Of a stretch of DNA of 64,000 nt, positions 18,346 through 28,153 are shown one piece after another; the stretch's first letter is position 1, and the number at the start of each line of letters is the position of its first letter. Source of the stretch: Burkholderia arboris. GTDB taxonomy: Bacteria > Pseudomonadota > Gammaproteobacteria > Burkholderiales > Burkholderiaceae. The notes beneath the pieces were generated by a model. It was not told the DNA's origin, ran no database searches, and saw nothing but the letters and a program-made list of their open reading frames with translations. Location of the stretch: positions 62,001-126,000 of the forward strand of contig NZ_CABVPX010000010.1 in assembly GCF_902499125.1 (NCBI RefSeq), written 5' to 3'. A program made the position numbers and the translations under genes.

Positions 18346-19656
18346 TCAGTGTTGCTGCGATTTACGGTAGGCCAGCACGCCGGCAACCGTATGGAAACTG
18401 CCGAAAACCACGATTCTATCATTCTCGGATGCTCTTTTTAGTGCATCGCGAAACGCTTCTGCCGGCGACGCGTAACGCGTCACGCTCGAATCGGGCCCCT
18501 CCTCCACGCCTGCCTTGCGCAGCGCGGCTTCGAGCTGCTCCGCGGAGGCCGCGCGCGGCAGCGGCAGGTCGGTCACGCACCAGTGGTCGATCTCGCCCTT
18601 CAGGTGCTGCAGCACGCCGTCGATGTCCTTGTCGTGCATCGCGCCGAACACCGCGTACGTGTACGGGAAGAAGCCCATGTTGCCGAGGTTCTGCTCGAGC
18701 ACGGCCGACGCATGCGGGTTGTGCGCGACGTCGAGCACGATCGCCGGCTTGCCGGGCAGCACCTGGAAGCGCCCCGGCAGCTCGACGTTCGCGAGCCCGA
18801 GCCGGATGTCCTGCGCGGACACCGGCAGCACCGGGCGCAACGCCTCGAGCGCGGCGAGCGCGGCCGACGCATTGATCAGCTGATTCGCGCCGCGCAGCGC
18901 CGGGTATGCGAGCGCCGGATAGCGCTTCTCGCGGCCGAGGTAGCTCCACTGCTGGCGCTCCGCGCCTGCCTGCGCCTCGTAGCGGAAATCGCGGCCGACC
19001 AGCCACAGGTCGGCGCCGATCGCTTCGGCGTGGTCGATCAGCGTTTGCGGCGCGGCCGGATCGCCGCAGATTGCCGGCTTGCCCGCGCGGAAGATCCCGG
19101 CCTTCTCGAACGCGATCTTCTCGCGCGTGTCGCCGAGGTATTCGGTGTGGTCGATGTCGATGCTCGTGACGATCGCGCAATCGGTATCGATGATGTTGAC
19201 CGCATCGAGCCGGCCGCCGAGGCCGACTTCGAGGATCACCGCGTCGAGCCCGCGCGACGCGAACAGGTGCATGATCGCGAGCGTCGTGAATTCGAAATAC
19301 GTGAGCGACACGGGCTCGGGCAGCGACGTGCGCGCGGCTTCGACCGCCTCGAAATGCGGCAGCAGTTCGTCATCGGTGACGTTCTGGCCGTTCACGCGTG
19401 CGCGCTCGTTGAATTCGAGCAGGTGCGGCGACGTATGGCAGCCGACCTTGTAGCCCGCGCGCACGAGGATCGTCTCGAGGAACGCACAGGTCGAGCCCTT
19501 GCCGTTCGTGCCGCCGACGGTGATGACGGGGCATGCGAATTCAAGCTGCAGCGCCGCCTTGACCTGCCCGATGCGGGTCAGGCCCATGTCGATGCCGACC
19601 GGGTGCGCGCGTTCGAGATGCGAAAGCCACGCGTCGAGAGTGGGAAAAGTGCTCAT
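18346..19656 (-). CDS. folC: Bifunctional dihydrofolate synthase / folylpolyglutamate synthase
   Basis: A 436-residue Mur-ligase-like ATP-dependent enzyme adding glutamate to dihydropteroate and folates. The P-loop is VGGTNGKGSTCAFLETIL near residue 47; the HTSPHLLEFNER and EVGLGGRLDAVN segments are family signatures. The ATG at 19656 follows the accD terminator by only about 35 bases, so the promoter must overlap accD or transcription must read through. dedD begins 29 bases downstream of the folC stop. Confidence 0.94.
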   Translation of the reverse strand: MSTFPTLDAWLSHLERAHPVGIDMGLTRIGQVKAALQLEFACPVITVGGTNGKGSTCAFLETILVRAGYKVGCHTSPHLLEFNERARVNGQNVTDDELLPHFEAVEAARTSLPEPVSLTYFEFTTLAIMHLFASRGLDAVILEVGLGGRLDAVNIIDTDCAIVTSIDIDHTEYLGDTREKIAFEKAGIFRAGKPAICGDPAAPQTLIDHAEAIGADLWLVGRDFRYEAQAGAERQQWSYLGREKRYPALAYPALRGANQLINASAALAALEALRPVLPVSAQDIRLGLANVELPGRFQVLPGKPAIVLDVAHNPHASAVLEQNLGNMGFFPYTYAVFGAMHDKDIDGVLQHLKGEIDHWCVTDLPLPRAASAEQLEAALRKAGVEEGPDSSVTRYASPAEAFRDALKRASENDRIVVFGSFHTVAGVLAYRKSQQH

Positions 19657-19690
19657 CGGATCAAATCTGGATCGGTACCGCCACTACGCC

Positions 19691-19734
19691 AAAAAACGAA
19701 GCGCGCCGCCTGACGCTGAAGCCAGGCGACGCGC
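19691..19734 (-). terminator. Intrinsic terminator of accD
   Basis: GCGCGCCGCCTG (19701-19712) and CAGGCGACGCGC (19723-19734) form a 12-bp stem; the single apparent mismatch is a G-U pair in the minus-strand RNA. It is followed by CTTCGTTTTTT. Confidence 0.85.
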
Positions 19735-19756
19735 AGAGTTCACAACCTTGCGCCGG

Positions 19757-20629
19757 TCAAGCCAGCGCGTCGGCCGGCTGTCGCTGCAGCAGCGCGAGCA
19801 ATTGCGCGATTTCGTCGCGCATCCTGCGGCGGTCGACGATCATGTCGATCGCGCCCGTCTTCAGCAGGAATTCGGCGCGCTGGAAGCCTTCCGGCAGCTT
19901 TTCACGCACCGTCTGCTCGATCACGCGCGGGCCGGCGAAGCCGATCAGCGCCTTCGGCTCGGCGATCACGACGTCGCCGAGGAACGCAAAGCTCGCCGAC
20001 ACGCCGCCCATCGTCGGGTCGGTCAGCACCGAGATGAACGGCAGCTTCGCCTCGGCCAGCTTGGTCAGCATCGCGGTGGTCTTGGCCATCTGCAGCAGCG
20101 ACAGCAGGCTTTCCTGCATCCGTGCGCCGCCCGATGCGGTGAAGCAGATGAACGGCACGTGCTGTTCCAGCGCGTTCTGCGCGCCGCGCGCGAAGCGCTC
20201 GCCGACGACCGAACCCATCGAGCCGCCCATGAACGAGAACTCGAAGCAGGCCGCGACGACGGGCAGCGTGTGGATCGCCCCGCCCATCACGACCATCGCG
20301 TCGGTCTCGCCCGTCTCGTCCATCGCTTCCTTCAGACGATCGGGGTACTTGCGGCTGTCCTTGAACTTCAGCGTGTCGACCGGCACGATTTCCTGGCCGA
20401 TTTCATAGCGGCCTTCCGGATCGAGCAGCCCGTCGAGGCGTTCACGCGCGCCGATGCGCATGTGGTGATCGCACTTCGGGCATACGTGCAGGTTCGCATC
20501 CACGTCGTTGCGGTACAGCACGGCCTCGCAGGACGGGCACTTGACCCACAGGCCTTCCGGAATGCCCTTGCGGCTTTTCGGGTCGGTCTGCTTGATCTTC
20601 GGCGGCAACAGTTTGTCGAGCCAGCTCAT
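19757..20629 (-). CDS. accD: Acetyl-CoA carboxylase carboxyltransferase subunit beta
   Basis: A 290-residue subunit of the carboxyltransferase that forms malonyl-CoA in fatty-acid synthesis, with AccA. The N-terminal C4 zinc finger is visible as [10 protein letters not shown] and VCPKCDHH (about residues 30-52). The crotonase-fold body contains [15 protein letters not shown] and [12 protein letters not shown]. It follows trpA by 62 bases, the usual trpA-accD-folC linkage, and ends at a strong terminator. Confidence 0.96.
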   Translation of the reverse strand: MSWLDKLLPPKIKQTDPKSRKGIPEGLWVKCPSCEAVLYRNDVDANLHVCPKCDHHMRIGARERLDGLLDPEGRYEIGQEIVPVDTLKFKDSRKYPDRLKEAMDETGETDAMVVMGGAIHTLPVVAACFEFSFMGGSMGSVVGERFARGAQNALEQHVPFICFTASGGARMQESLLSLLQMAKTTAMLTKLAEAKLPFISVLTDPTMGGVSASFAFLGDVVIAEPKALIGFAGPRVIEQTVREKLPEGFQRAEFLLKTGAIDMIVDRRRMRDEIAQLLALLQRQPADALA

Positions 20630-20691
20630 CGTATGGTTTCCTGTTCCGTGGCGGGACGGGCCGCTTGGCCCGCCCGCTTCCTGTGTTGTGT

Positions 20692-21507
20692 TTATCGCGC
20701 CGTCTTGCCCGCGCCGTCCAGGGCGGCACGCAGCTCGGCGATGAAGGCCTTCAGCGCGGCGGCGGCAGCATCCGGCGCAGCGCTTTCGAGCAGCTGCACG
20801 AGGCGGCTGCCGATCACGACGGCGTCCGACACTTCGGCCACCGCGCGCGCCGTTTCGGCGTCGCGGATACCGAAGCCGACGCCCACCGGAACCGGCACGC
20901 GCGACTTGATGGCCGGGATTTTACCCGCAATGCTCGAAACATCCAGATTTCCCGCACCGGTCACCCCCTTGAGCGACACGTAATACACGTAGCCGCTCGC
21001 GATCTTGCCGACGTCGGCGATGCGTTCGTCGGTCGACGTGGGCGCGAGCAGGAAGATCGGATCGATCTGCGCGGCACGCATCTTTTCGGCGAATACGCCC
21101 GCCTCTTCCGGCGGATAGTCGACGACCAGCACGCCGTCGACGCCGGCCGCGTGCGCCTCGGCCGCGAACGCGTCGACGCCCATCCGTTCGATCGGGTTCG
21201 CATAGCCCATCAGCACGACGGGGGTTTTAGGGTCGGTCTCGCGAAAACGCTTCACGTCGGCCAGCACGCTCTTGAGCGTGACGCCGCGCGCGAGCGCGCG
21301 CTCCGACGAGCGCTGGATCACCGGGCCGTCGGCCATCGGGTCCGAGAACGGCACGCCGAGTTCGATCACGTCCGCGCCGCCGGCGGCGAGCGCGTGCATG
21401 AATTCGACGGTTTTCGCGGGATCGGGGTCGCCGGCCGTGATGAACGGGATCAGGCCCTTACGGCCTTGTTCGGCGAGCGCGGCGAAGGTTTGCTGAATAC
21501 GGGACAT
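20692..21507 (-). CDS. trpA: Tryptophan synthase alpha chain
   Basis: A 271-residue TIM-barrel enzyme cleaving indole-3-glycerol phosphate to indole. The catalytic glutamate and aspartate lie in [17 protein letters not shown]. The start at 21507 ([14 protein letters not shown]) is preceded by AGGAAAA five bases upstream; a longer frame from 21567 has no ribosome-binding site. It is separated from its partner trpB by a DNA methylase gene, an unusual interruption of a heterodimer pair. Confidence 0.96.
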   Translation of the reverse strand: MSRIQQTFAALAEQGRKGLIPFITAGDPDPAKTVEFMHALAAGGADVIELGVPFSDPMADGPVIQRSSERALARGVTLKSVLADVKRFRETDPKTPVVLMGYANPIERMGVDAFAAEAHAAGVDGVLVVDYPPEEAGVFAEKMRAAQIDPIFLLAPTSTDERIADVGKIASGYVYYVSLKGVTGAGNLDVSSIAGKIPAIKSRVPVPVGVGFGIRDAETARAVAEVSDAVVIGSRLVQLLESAAPDAAAAALKAFIAELRAALDGAGKTAR

Positions 21508-21597
21508 GGCAATTTTCCTGTGTCGATCCGGAGTTGGCGCTTCAGCGCTTACTCCGGACCCATACAAAGTTAGAGTTCGGCGATGCGGCGGCGCGAT

Positions 21598-22449
21598 TCA
21601 CGCGCACGCCGGCGCAGCGAGCGCGTTCACGCGCTCGTGCGCGATCGCACAATAACTTTCGTTGATCTCGTAGCCGACGAAGTTGCGCCCCTGCCGTGCG
21701 CAGGCCACCGCGGTCGTGCCGCTGCCCATGAACGGATCGAGCACGCGGCCGCCCGGCGGGCAGCTTGCGAGCACCATCCGCTCGATGATTTCCAGCGGCT
21801 TCTGGGTCGGATGATCGACGCGCTCCGCGTGCTGCCGGTGCAGGCGCGAGACCGACCAGACGTCCTTCGGGTTGTAGCCCATCTCCAGCCACTTGCTGCC
21901 TTCGAACAGCTTGCGCGAGCGGGCCTTCTTCGTATCGGCGTCGTACGGGATGCGGACCGGATCGAGATCGAAGTAATACGCCTTGGAAACCGCGAAAAAG
22001 CCGATGTTGTCGTGCACCGACGTGAAACGGCGCGTCGTGCCGCCCATGCTCGGCACGCGCCGGTCCCAGATGATCTCGTTGACCATCGTGAGCTTCGTCT
22101 TCAGGAAACTGAAGATTTCCGGCGCGTACTGCCACGTGCAGAAGATGTACATCGACCCGCTCGGCTTCAGCTTCGGAATCGCGAGCTCGAGCCACTCGCG
22201 CGTCCACGCGAGGAAATCGTCGCCCGAACGCTTGTCCGAGTCGTTGCCGTAGTCCTTGCCGAGCCCGTACGGCGGATCGGCGACGATCAGGTCGATCGAC
22301 GCATCCGGCAGGTGCGCGGCATCGGTCAGGAAATCGCGGTTATGCAGTTCGATCCCGGACGGCAGCGCGCGCGGCACCGCGACGGCGGGCTGAACCGCCT
22401 CCGCCTCGCTCGCGGCACCGCCGCCCGGTTCTTCGATCAGGTCACGCAT
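21598..22449 (-). CDS. Orphan beta-class DNA methyltransferase
   Basis: A 283-residue SAM-dependent DNA amino-methyltransferase. The catalytic motif DPPYGLGKDYG (near residue 57) precedes the SAM-binding motif LDPFMGSGTTAVA (near residue 240), the order of the beta class that includes CcrM-type N6-adenine methylases. HPTQKPLEIIERM is also typical. No restriction endonuclease is near. It starts nine bases after trpB and lies 90 bases before trpA, so it is co-transcribed with tryptophan genes. From memory, the Burkholderia cenocepacia orthologue in this position is an orphan methylase recognising GTWWAC that influences motility and biofilm; I cannot verify the target from sequence. Confidence 0.9.
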   Translation of the reverse strand: MRDLIEEPGGGAASEAEAVQPAVAVPRALPSGIELHNRDFLTDAAHLPDASIDLIVADPPYGLGKDYGNDSDKRSGDDFLAWTREWLELAIPKLKPSGSMYIFCTWQYAPEIFSFLKTKLTMVNEIIWDRRVPSMGGTTRRFTSVHDNIGFFAVSKAYYFDLDPVRIPYDADTKKARSRKLFEGSKWLEMGYNPKDVWSVSRLHRQHAERVDHPTQKPLEIIERMVLASCPPGGRVLDPFMGSGTTAVACARQGRNFVGYEINESYCAIAHERVNALAAPACA

Positions 22450-22458
22450 CGGTCGGGG

Positions 22459-23652
22459 TCAGAGGTCGATACCCGATCGCTCGGCGACCGTGTGCATGTC
22501 CTTGTCGCCACGGCCCGACAGGTTGACGAGCAGGATCTTGTCCTTCGGCAACGTCGGCGCGAGCTTCACGCCATACGCGATCGCGTGGCTCGACTCGAGC
22601 GCGGGAATGATCCCTTCGATCCGGCAGCAATCGTGGAATGCCTTCAGCGCTTCGTCGTCGGTGATCGGCACGTACTGCGCGCGGCCGCTGTCCTTCAGCC
22701 ATGCGTGTTCGGGGCCGACGCCCGGATAGTCGAGACCTGCCGACACCGAATGCGTCTCGATGATCTGGCCGTTGTCGTCCTGCAGCAGGTACGTGCGGTT
22801 GCCGTGCAGCACGCCCGGGCTGCCGGCGATCAGCGATGCCGCGTGATGGCCGGTGTCGAGGCCGTCGCCGGCCGCTTCGACGCCGATCAGCTGCACCGAC
22901 GTGTCGTCGATGTACGGATAGAAGATGCCCATTGCATTCGAGCCGCCGCCGACGCAGGCGATCACCGCGTCGGGCTGCCGGCCCGCGAGTTCAGGCATCT
23001 GCACCTTGCACTCGTCGCCGATCACGCGCTGGAAGTCGCGCACCATCATCGGGTACGGGTGCGGGCCCGCCACCGTGCCGATGATGTAGAACGTGCTTTC
23101 GATGTTCGTGACCCAGTCGCGCATCGCCTCGTTCAGCGCATCCTTCAGCGTGCGCGAGCCCGACTCGACCGGCACGACCGTCGCGCCGAGCAGCTTCATC
23201 CGGTACACGTTCGCGGCCTGCCGGCGCACGTCTTCGGCGCCCATGTAGACGATGCACTCCATCCCGAAGCGCGCGCAGATCGTCGCGGTTGCAACGCCGT
23301 GCTGGCCGGCGCCCGTTTCCGCGATCACGCGCTTCTTGCCCATGCGCTTCGCGAGCAGCGCCTGGCCGATCACGTTGTTGATCTTGTGCGCGCCCGTGTG
23401 GTTCAGGTCTTCGCGCTTCAGGTAGATCTGCGCGCCGCCCAGCATCTCGCTCCAGCGCTGCGCGTGATAGATCGGCGACGGACGGCCGACGAAATACTTC
23501 AGTTCGCGCTCGTACTCGGCGACGAAATCGGGGTCGTTCTGGAATTTTTCATACGCCGCGCGCAGTTCGTCCAGCGCGTGAATCAGCGTCTCGGCGACGA
23601 ACACGCCGCCATACGGGCCGAAATGGCCGCGATCATCAGGAAGGTTGTACAT
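22459..23652 (-). CDS. trpB: Tryptophan synthase beta chain
   Basis: A 397-residue PLP enzyme joining indole and serine to tryptophan. The PLP lysine is in [15 protein letters not shown] near residue 90, and the PLP phosphate loop is [12 protein letters not shown]. The start [16 protein letters not shown] is standard for TrpB1. It is 54 bases after trpF in the same direction. Length and all motifs are normal. Confidence 0.97.
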   Translation of the reverse strand: MYNLPDDRGHFGPYGGVFVAETLIHALDELRAAYEKFQNDPDFVAEYERELKYFVGRPSPIYHAQRWSEMLGGAQIYLKREDLNHTGAHKINNVIGQALLAKRMGKKRVIAETGAGQHGVATATICARFGMECIVYMGAEDVRRQAANVYRMKLLGATVVPVESGSRTLKDALNEAMRDWVTNIESTFYIIGTVAGPHPYPMMVRDFQRVIGDECKVQMPELAGRQPDAVIACVGGGSNAMGIFYPYIDDTSVQLIGVEAAGDGLDTGHHAASLIAGSPGVLHGNRTYLLQDDNGQIIETHSVSAGLDYPGVGPEHAWLKDSGRAQYVPITDDEALKAFHDCCRIEGIIPALESSHAIAYGVKLAPTLPKDKILLVNLSGRGDKDMHTVAERSGIDL

Positions 23653-23706
23653 GGTGTCTCTCTCGATCGGTCGGCGCGCCCCGCTTGTCAGGCCGCACCG
23701 CTTGCA

Positions 23707-24408
23707 TCACCGGGCGTCCGCTTCGCGCACCGCGCGTACGAACGCCGCCATCCGGGCGTGGTCCTTCACGCCCTTTGCGCCCTCCACTTCGATGCCACTC
23801 GAGACATCGACAGCAAACGGACGCAGCTGGCGGATCGCATCACCGACGTTTTGCGCGCTCAAGCCACCACTCAAAACGGCCCGATGCGCGAGCTCTGCGG
23901 GAATAAGAGACCAATCGAAGACCTTGCCGCTACCGCCGTAATCCGGCACCAGGGTGTCGAACAGGAGGCCGCGCGCTTTCGAATAATGAAGTGCCGATTC
24001 TACCAAATCGGACGGCTGCGTCGAGGGGCCGACGCGCACCGCGCGCAGCCACGGCAGCCGTGCCGCGCGACCGAGCGCATCGCACTGCCCGGGTGTCTCG
24101 TCGCCGTGGAACTGCAGCACCGTCAGCGGCACGTCGCGCACGACGGCCTCGATCTCGGCTTCGGTCGCATTCACGAACAGCCCGACCACCGACACGAACG
24201 GCGGCGCGAGGCTCGCCAGCTCGGCCGCCTGCGCGATGGTCACCGCCCGCGGGCTCTTCGGATAGAACACGAGGCCGATCGCGTCGGCGCCGAGCGCCGC
24301 CGCGTGCAGCACGTCCTCGGGACGCGACAGCCCGCACAGCTTGATGCGCGTGCGCGGCGCCAGGCCGGTCGCGGCGGAAGTCGGGGAAGACACGGCGTGA
24401 TCCGTCAT
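23707..24408 (-). CDS. trpF: Phosphoribosylanthranilate isomerase
   Basis: A 233-residue TIM-barrel enzyme of tryptophan synthesis. The catalytic cysteine is in [16 protein letters not shown] and the acidic residue in [15 protein letters not shown]; the phosphate site is [13 protein letters not shown]. The first 20 residues are a low-complexity extension. The start ATG (24408) overlaps the truA stop as ATGA, so trpF is translationally coupled to truA; a longer frame to 24999 is antiphase truA. Confidence 0.95.
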   Translation of the reverse strand: MTDHAVSSPTSAATGLAPRTRIKLCGLSRPEDVLHAAALGADAIGLVFYPKSPRAVTIAQAAELASLAPPFVSVVGLFVNATEAEIEAVVRDVPLTVLQFHGDETPGQCDALGRAARLPWLRAVRVGPSTQPSDLVESALHYSKARGLLFDTLVPDYGGSGKVFDWSLIPAELAHRAVLSGGLSAQNVGDAIRQLRPFAVDVSSGIEVEGAKGVKDHARMAAFVRAVREADAR

Positions 24409-25220
24409 GATTGAGGGTCCAGATCGGCCCAGACGCTGCTCCACGGCACGCTGCCGAGCTGCGCGGGCGGGACGGCGAATTCCGCCGGGTAGCCGACGTG
24501 GGCGAGGTACAGCCCGTCGGCCATGAAAGTGGGCGCCGCGAGATTGCGGTCGCGCCCGGCCAGCACGTCGGCGAGCCAGTCGGCCGGATAGCGGCCGCGC
24601 CCGACCGCGACGAGACAGCCCATCAGGTTGCGCACCATGTGATGCAGGAACGCGTTGGCGCGGAAGCGGAAATGGATGAAATGCCCGTCGCGCCGCACGT
24701 CGATCCGATACAGGTGTTTGACCGGTGTCTTCGACTGGCATTCCGACGACCGGAACGACGAGAAGTCGTGCTCGCCGATCAGGTGCGCGGCGGCGGCGCG
24801 CATCGCATCGTCGTCGAGCGGCGTGTGGATCCAGCCCGCACGACCGGCCAGCATCGGCGAGCGCACGGGATGCACGTACAGCGCGTAGTAATAGGTGCGC
24901 TCGAATGCCGAGAACCGGGCGTGGAACGTGTCCGGCATCGGCTTCGCCCATTGCACCGACACGGTCGACGGCAGGAACGCGTTGGTGCCGCGCACCCACG
25001 AGAACACCTCACGGTCGAGGTCGGTGTCGAAGTGCACGACTTGCCCGAGCCCGTGCACGCCGGTGTCGGTCCGCCCGGCCACCGTCGTGTGCAGCGGCAC
25101 CCGCGCGAACTCGGCCAGTGCATGTTCGAGCCGGTCCTGTACGGTCTTGCCGTGCGGCTGCGCCTGCCAGCCGCAAAACGCCGCACCGTCGTACTGGACA
25201 CCCAGCGCGATCCGCTTCAC
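24405..25220 (-). CDS. truA: tRNA pseudouridine(38-40) synthase
   Basis: A 271-residue enzyme that isomerises uridines 38-40 in tRNA anticodon arms. The catalytic aspartate is in the segment [32 protein letters not shown] and [13 protein letters not shown] are also conserved. The ATG overlaps the fimV stop (ATGA) and its stop overlaps trpF, giving a tightly coupled fimV-truA-trpF string. Confidence 0.95.
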   Translation of the reverse strand: MKRIALGVQYDGAAFCGWQAQPHGKTVQDRLEHALAEFARVPLHTTVAGRTDTGVHGLGQVVHFDTDLDREVFSWVRGTNAFLPSTVSVQWAKPMPDTFHARFSAFERTYYYALYVHPVRSPMLAGRAGWIHTPLDDDAMRAAAAHLIGEHDFSSFRSSECQSKTPVKHLYRIDVRRDGHFIHFRFRANAFLHHMVRNLMGCLVAVGRGRYPADWLADVLAGRDRNLAAPTFMADGLYLAHVGYPAEFAVPPAQLGSVPWSSVWADLDPQS

Positions 25221-27328
25221 GCCTCGTCCGCCAGTTTCGCGAGCAGCGCACGCGCGTCGTCGCGCGTCGCGGTGTCGTTCGCGTCGACCACTTCCTGCAG
25301 CAGCGTCCGCGCGCCGGACAGGTCGCCCAGTTCGACGTACTCCGACGCGAGATCGAGCTTGTTGCGCGCAATGCGGGCGAGCTCGTCCGGCGTGAGCGCA
25401 GGCAGCGCGGCGCCCGGCGCGGACGGCAGGTCGAGATCGAAATCGAGCTTCAACGCGCCGAACTGCGCGCCGCCGAGCGGCGGCAGCGACGACGTCGCGA
25501 GCGGGCTGCCCGCGTGGCCGGCAGGCGTCGCCGCGTCCGGATCCCAGTCGAACTCGTCGTCCTGATCGGCCGGATGTTCCAGGGCCGCATCGTTCGAGCC
25601 AATCGGCAGGTGCTGGGCGGATTGACCGTTAGTTGCAATTTTCTCGGCGTCGAACTGCCCTGCCCGCGCGGACAGCTCGTCCGGCGTCAACGCCGGTTCG
25701 TCCATCGCGCGCGGCGGCAGCGGCATGTCGAGACTGTTGAGCGCGCTGATCGCGTTCTGCATCAGCGTCGCGTGCTGCGCTTCGGTCACGGAAGGCGTGG
25801 CGGGTACGGCGCTCCGCTCGGCCTGCTCGGCCTGCTTGTCCACGGCAGCGGCTTGTTCTGCCTGATCCGCGTCATGCGGCGCCGAAGCCGGAACCGCCTC
25901 GTTCGCAGGCGATACCGCAGCGTGGGCAGACGGCAAGTCGAGCGGCTCGTCGTGCGTCGTCACTTCGGACGCAGGCGATACATCCGCCGCAGGCGGCTCG
26001 ATCGTCTCGGCTGCTGCGGCAGTCGCCGCGGCGAGGTTCATGTCGGAAGCCGCGTCGCGCGCGACCGGCATTTCGGGCTGGATCGGCAGTTCGCGTTCGA
26101 CGGGCGGCGCGGCTTCCGCAGCCGCGGCGCCACCCGTTGCAACAGCGGCAACCGCCGCCCCCTCATCACCCGATTGCCGGCCTTTCCGGCGCTTGCGCCA
26201 CGCAAAGCCGGCCGCGAGGACGATCACGGCCGCACCGGCCACGGCGGCCGGGCGCCAGTCCATCTGCTCGGTACGGCGGGCGGGCGTCGCAACCGGGGCG
26301 ACAGGAGCGGCCGGCTGCGCAGAAGCCGATGCCGGTTGCGGCGCGCTGGCGGCCGCACCCGACGCGGCTTCGCCTGCCGTCGATGCAGCGGCCGGCGCAC
26401 CCGTGTCGTTCGCGGCCGGACGCGGTGCGGCGGGCACCGGCGCGGGCGCAGGCGCGACGCCGGTCGTCGTAGCCTGCTTGCCGATGCCGTGCTTCTGCAA
26501 CTCCATCAGCACACGATTCTTCAGCGCCAGCAATTGCTGCAGGCTCGACGGGCGCGGTTGCGACGCGCCCGTGGCAGGCGCCGCGCCGGCCGGTTCGTGC
26601 ACACCCGAAACCTGGCTGCCCGGCATCGACTGAACCGCGGCCTCGCTCGCGGACGACGGCGCCGACTGAATCGCACCGCTCCAGACATGCGGCCCGCTTG
26701 CACCCGCGGCAGGCGCCGCCGGCGTGCTTTCGACGGCCGATGCACCATGCGCGGCCGAGACGCCGATCGAAGCCGACGCCCCCGCAGCCGTCGCAACACT
26801 CGCACCGCTCACCGGCGCCGCATGCACGGCCGGCACCGGCGGCGCGGACTGCACGGCCGAGCCGGGATGCGGCGCGGATGCGCCATGCTGCGCGAGCGCC
26901 GCCCCGCCCGATGCGGCGGCGGGTGCGGAAGCGGCCTCCGCGCCGGAGGCAGCGGCGGCGCCAGCCGGCACGAGCGCCGCGCCGGTCGCGTCGAGCGCGG
27001 GCACGGTCAGCGTCGCGCCGACTTTCAGGCGGCTCGCGTCGCGCTTCATGAACGCCTGCGGATTGGCGTCGAACAGTGCGCGACCGGCGCGCGCGAGCAC
27101 GCCGGGATCGTGCGATTGCGTCGCCGCTTTCGCGATGTCGTTCAGCGACTGGCCAGGCTGGACCGTCACGGTAAGCGGTGCGGCGGCGCCGGCAGCGGAG
27201 GACGCCGGCAGTTCGCCGGCGCCGGCCGCCCAGGCCGATGCAGCTGCGCCGAGCGCCAGGATCGCCAGCGCGCCACGCACGGCGCGCGACAGACGGGACT
27301 GACGCGGAAACAAGGAAATTCGGGACAT
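25217..27328 (-). CDS. fimV: FimV-like LysM/peptidoglycan-associated inner-membrane protein
   Basis: A 703-residue protein. Domains in order: signal-like segment (1-36, [14 protein letters not shown]), LysM-like domain (about 45-115, [17 protein letters not shown] ... [12 protein letters not shown]), a very long Ala/Pro/Ser-rich linker, one membrane helix (about 355-375), an acidic cytoplasmic region with many E and D, and a C-terminal FimV motif (about 650-703, [23 protein letters not shown]). In Pseudomonas and Neisseria (TspA), FimV organises type IV pilus and polar structures. The ATG at 27328 is chosen over 27406 because the signal-like segment then begins properly. Gene order fimV-truA-trpF is conserved. 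Confidence 0.88.
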   Translation of the reverse strand: MSRISLFPRQSRLSRAVRGALAILALGAAASAWAAGAGELPASSAAGAAAPLTVTVQPGQSLNDIAKAATQSHDPGVLARAGRALFDANPQAFMKRDASRLKVGATLTVPALDATGAALVPAGAAAASGAEAASAPAAASGGAALAQHGASAPHPGSAVQSAPPVPAVHAAPVSGASVATAAGASASIGVSAAHGASAVESTPAAPAAGASGPHVWSGAIQSAPSSASEAAVQSMPGSQVSGVHEPAGAAPATGASQPRPSSLQQLLALKNRVLMELQKHGIGKQATTTGVAPAPAPVPAAPRPAANDTGAPAAASTAGEAASGAAASAPQPASASAQPAAPVAPVATPARRTEQMDWRPAAVAGAAVIVLAAGFAWRKRRKGRQSGDEGAAVAAVATGGAAAAEAAPPVERELPIQPEMPVARDAASDMNLAAATAAAAETIEPPAADVSPASEVTTHDEPLDLPSAHAAVSPANEAVPASAPHDADQAEQAAAVDKQAEQAERSAVPATPSVTEAQHATLMQNAISALNSLDMPLPPRAMDEPALTPDELSARAGQFDAEKIATNGQSAQHLPIGSNDAALEHPADQDDEFDWDPDAATPAGHAGSPLATSSLPPLGGAQFGALKLDFDLDLPSAPGAALPALTPDELARIARNKLDLASEYVELGDLSGARTLLQEVVDANDTATRDDARALLAKLADEA

Positions 27329-27400
27329 CGTTGGCTCTATCGCCGCGCGCGGGCGCGGCTCGGATTCGCGGTTGGAAGCGTCAATAAAGTTGCCGCAGAA

Positions 27401-27432
27401 ATGCAAAAGCGTCGCGCGGAACGCGACGCTTT
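27401..27432 (-). terminator. Hairpin with U-run in the fimV 5' region
   Basis: AAAGCGTCGCG (27406-27416) and CGCGACGCTTT (27422-27432) form a perfect 11-bp stem with a 5-base loop. On the minus strand it is followed by TTTTGCATTT, a plausible intrinsic terminator about 70 bases before the fimV start. It could end an unseen short transcript or attenuate fimV. Confidence 0.5.
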
Positions 27433-28153
27433 CGGCGGGTCTGTGCGTCGTAACCGCGTAGTTTACTTCACGCGCTCACGTTCGGGCCGAATTCCTCGCC
27501 GGCAGGTGCAACCGGCGCGATCAGGCGTCCGGGCCGCCCGGTCCGCACGCGGCATGCCGCATGCCGCAGCCTGTGCACCGGATCGGCCTGATCGCGCCCG
27601 CATCCATTGCCGGAAGCCGTCGCGGCAGCATCGCCCGCCGGCCCGGACGACGCGGCTTGCCGGCGTTCACCGCACATCGGCCGGAGGGCCAGGGCGGCAG
27701 AATCGGGACGCGTTCGCTCAACAATTCGCGCCGCCTGCCGTTAATGGATTAACAGCCGGAAATCAAAAAAATCCCGACCGGCCGCCAATTTCATTCCAAT
27801 CCATTTCAATTCACCGATAAGAAGGCAATTCTCCTCTCTTATCGGCGAAATGAAGATTTCCCCCGCTAAACCCCCGCCCCATAAGGCTTTCAGCCGATAC
27901 CACACGACCCTTTGCTCATACAGAAGCGGTCATTTCTTCACCAATTCAATTACATTACACAAAATTACACAGATCAAATAATTGCCGTCGCTAGGATCGT
28001 CTTCAAACAGGAATCGGCACATTTCGACCTTCGTGCCTGCACATGCCGGAAAGGCGGGAGCACGATCGGCCGGGCTGATGCCGTGAAGTGCCAGAGGGTC
28101 ATCGCGCAGTCGCACGACTGCATTCACTCACCAGCTCGTTACGGGGATCGAAC
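27433..28153. other. Long intergenic region between fimV and the hook-like gene
   Basis: Some 720 bases with no gene I can support. The part 27433-27740 is GC-rich with only weak overlapping small frames; 27740-28020 is markedly AT-rich and holds the 27814-27845 inverted repeat and three copies of a sigma-28-like -10 element (ACCGATAA 27813-27820 plus, GCCGATAA 27839-27846 minus, GCCGATAC 27893-27900 plus). None has TAAA at the right distance. A GTTTAC site lies at 27461-27466. Confidence 0.45.
27814..27845. repeat. 9-bp inverted repeat, AT-rich spacer
   Basis: CCGATAAGA (27814-27822) and TCTTATCGG (27837-27845) are exact complements with a 14-base spacer. Not followed by a T-run, so an operator or RNA hairpin is more likely than a terminator. 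Confidence 0.45.

Noticed and set aside
27468-27752. Three small overlapping frames in the fimV upstream gap
   Set aside because: Arg/Pro/Gly-rich, on both strands, no start signals; the hairpin after one of them is better explained as a fimV leader element.
27867-27900. Sigma-28 promoter for the hook paralog
   Set aside because: GCCGATAC is a good -10 word, but TAAA is 22 rather than 15 bases away, so it is reported only as an observation.
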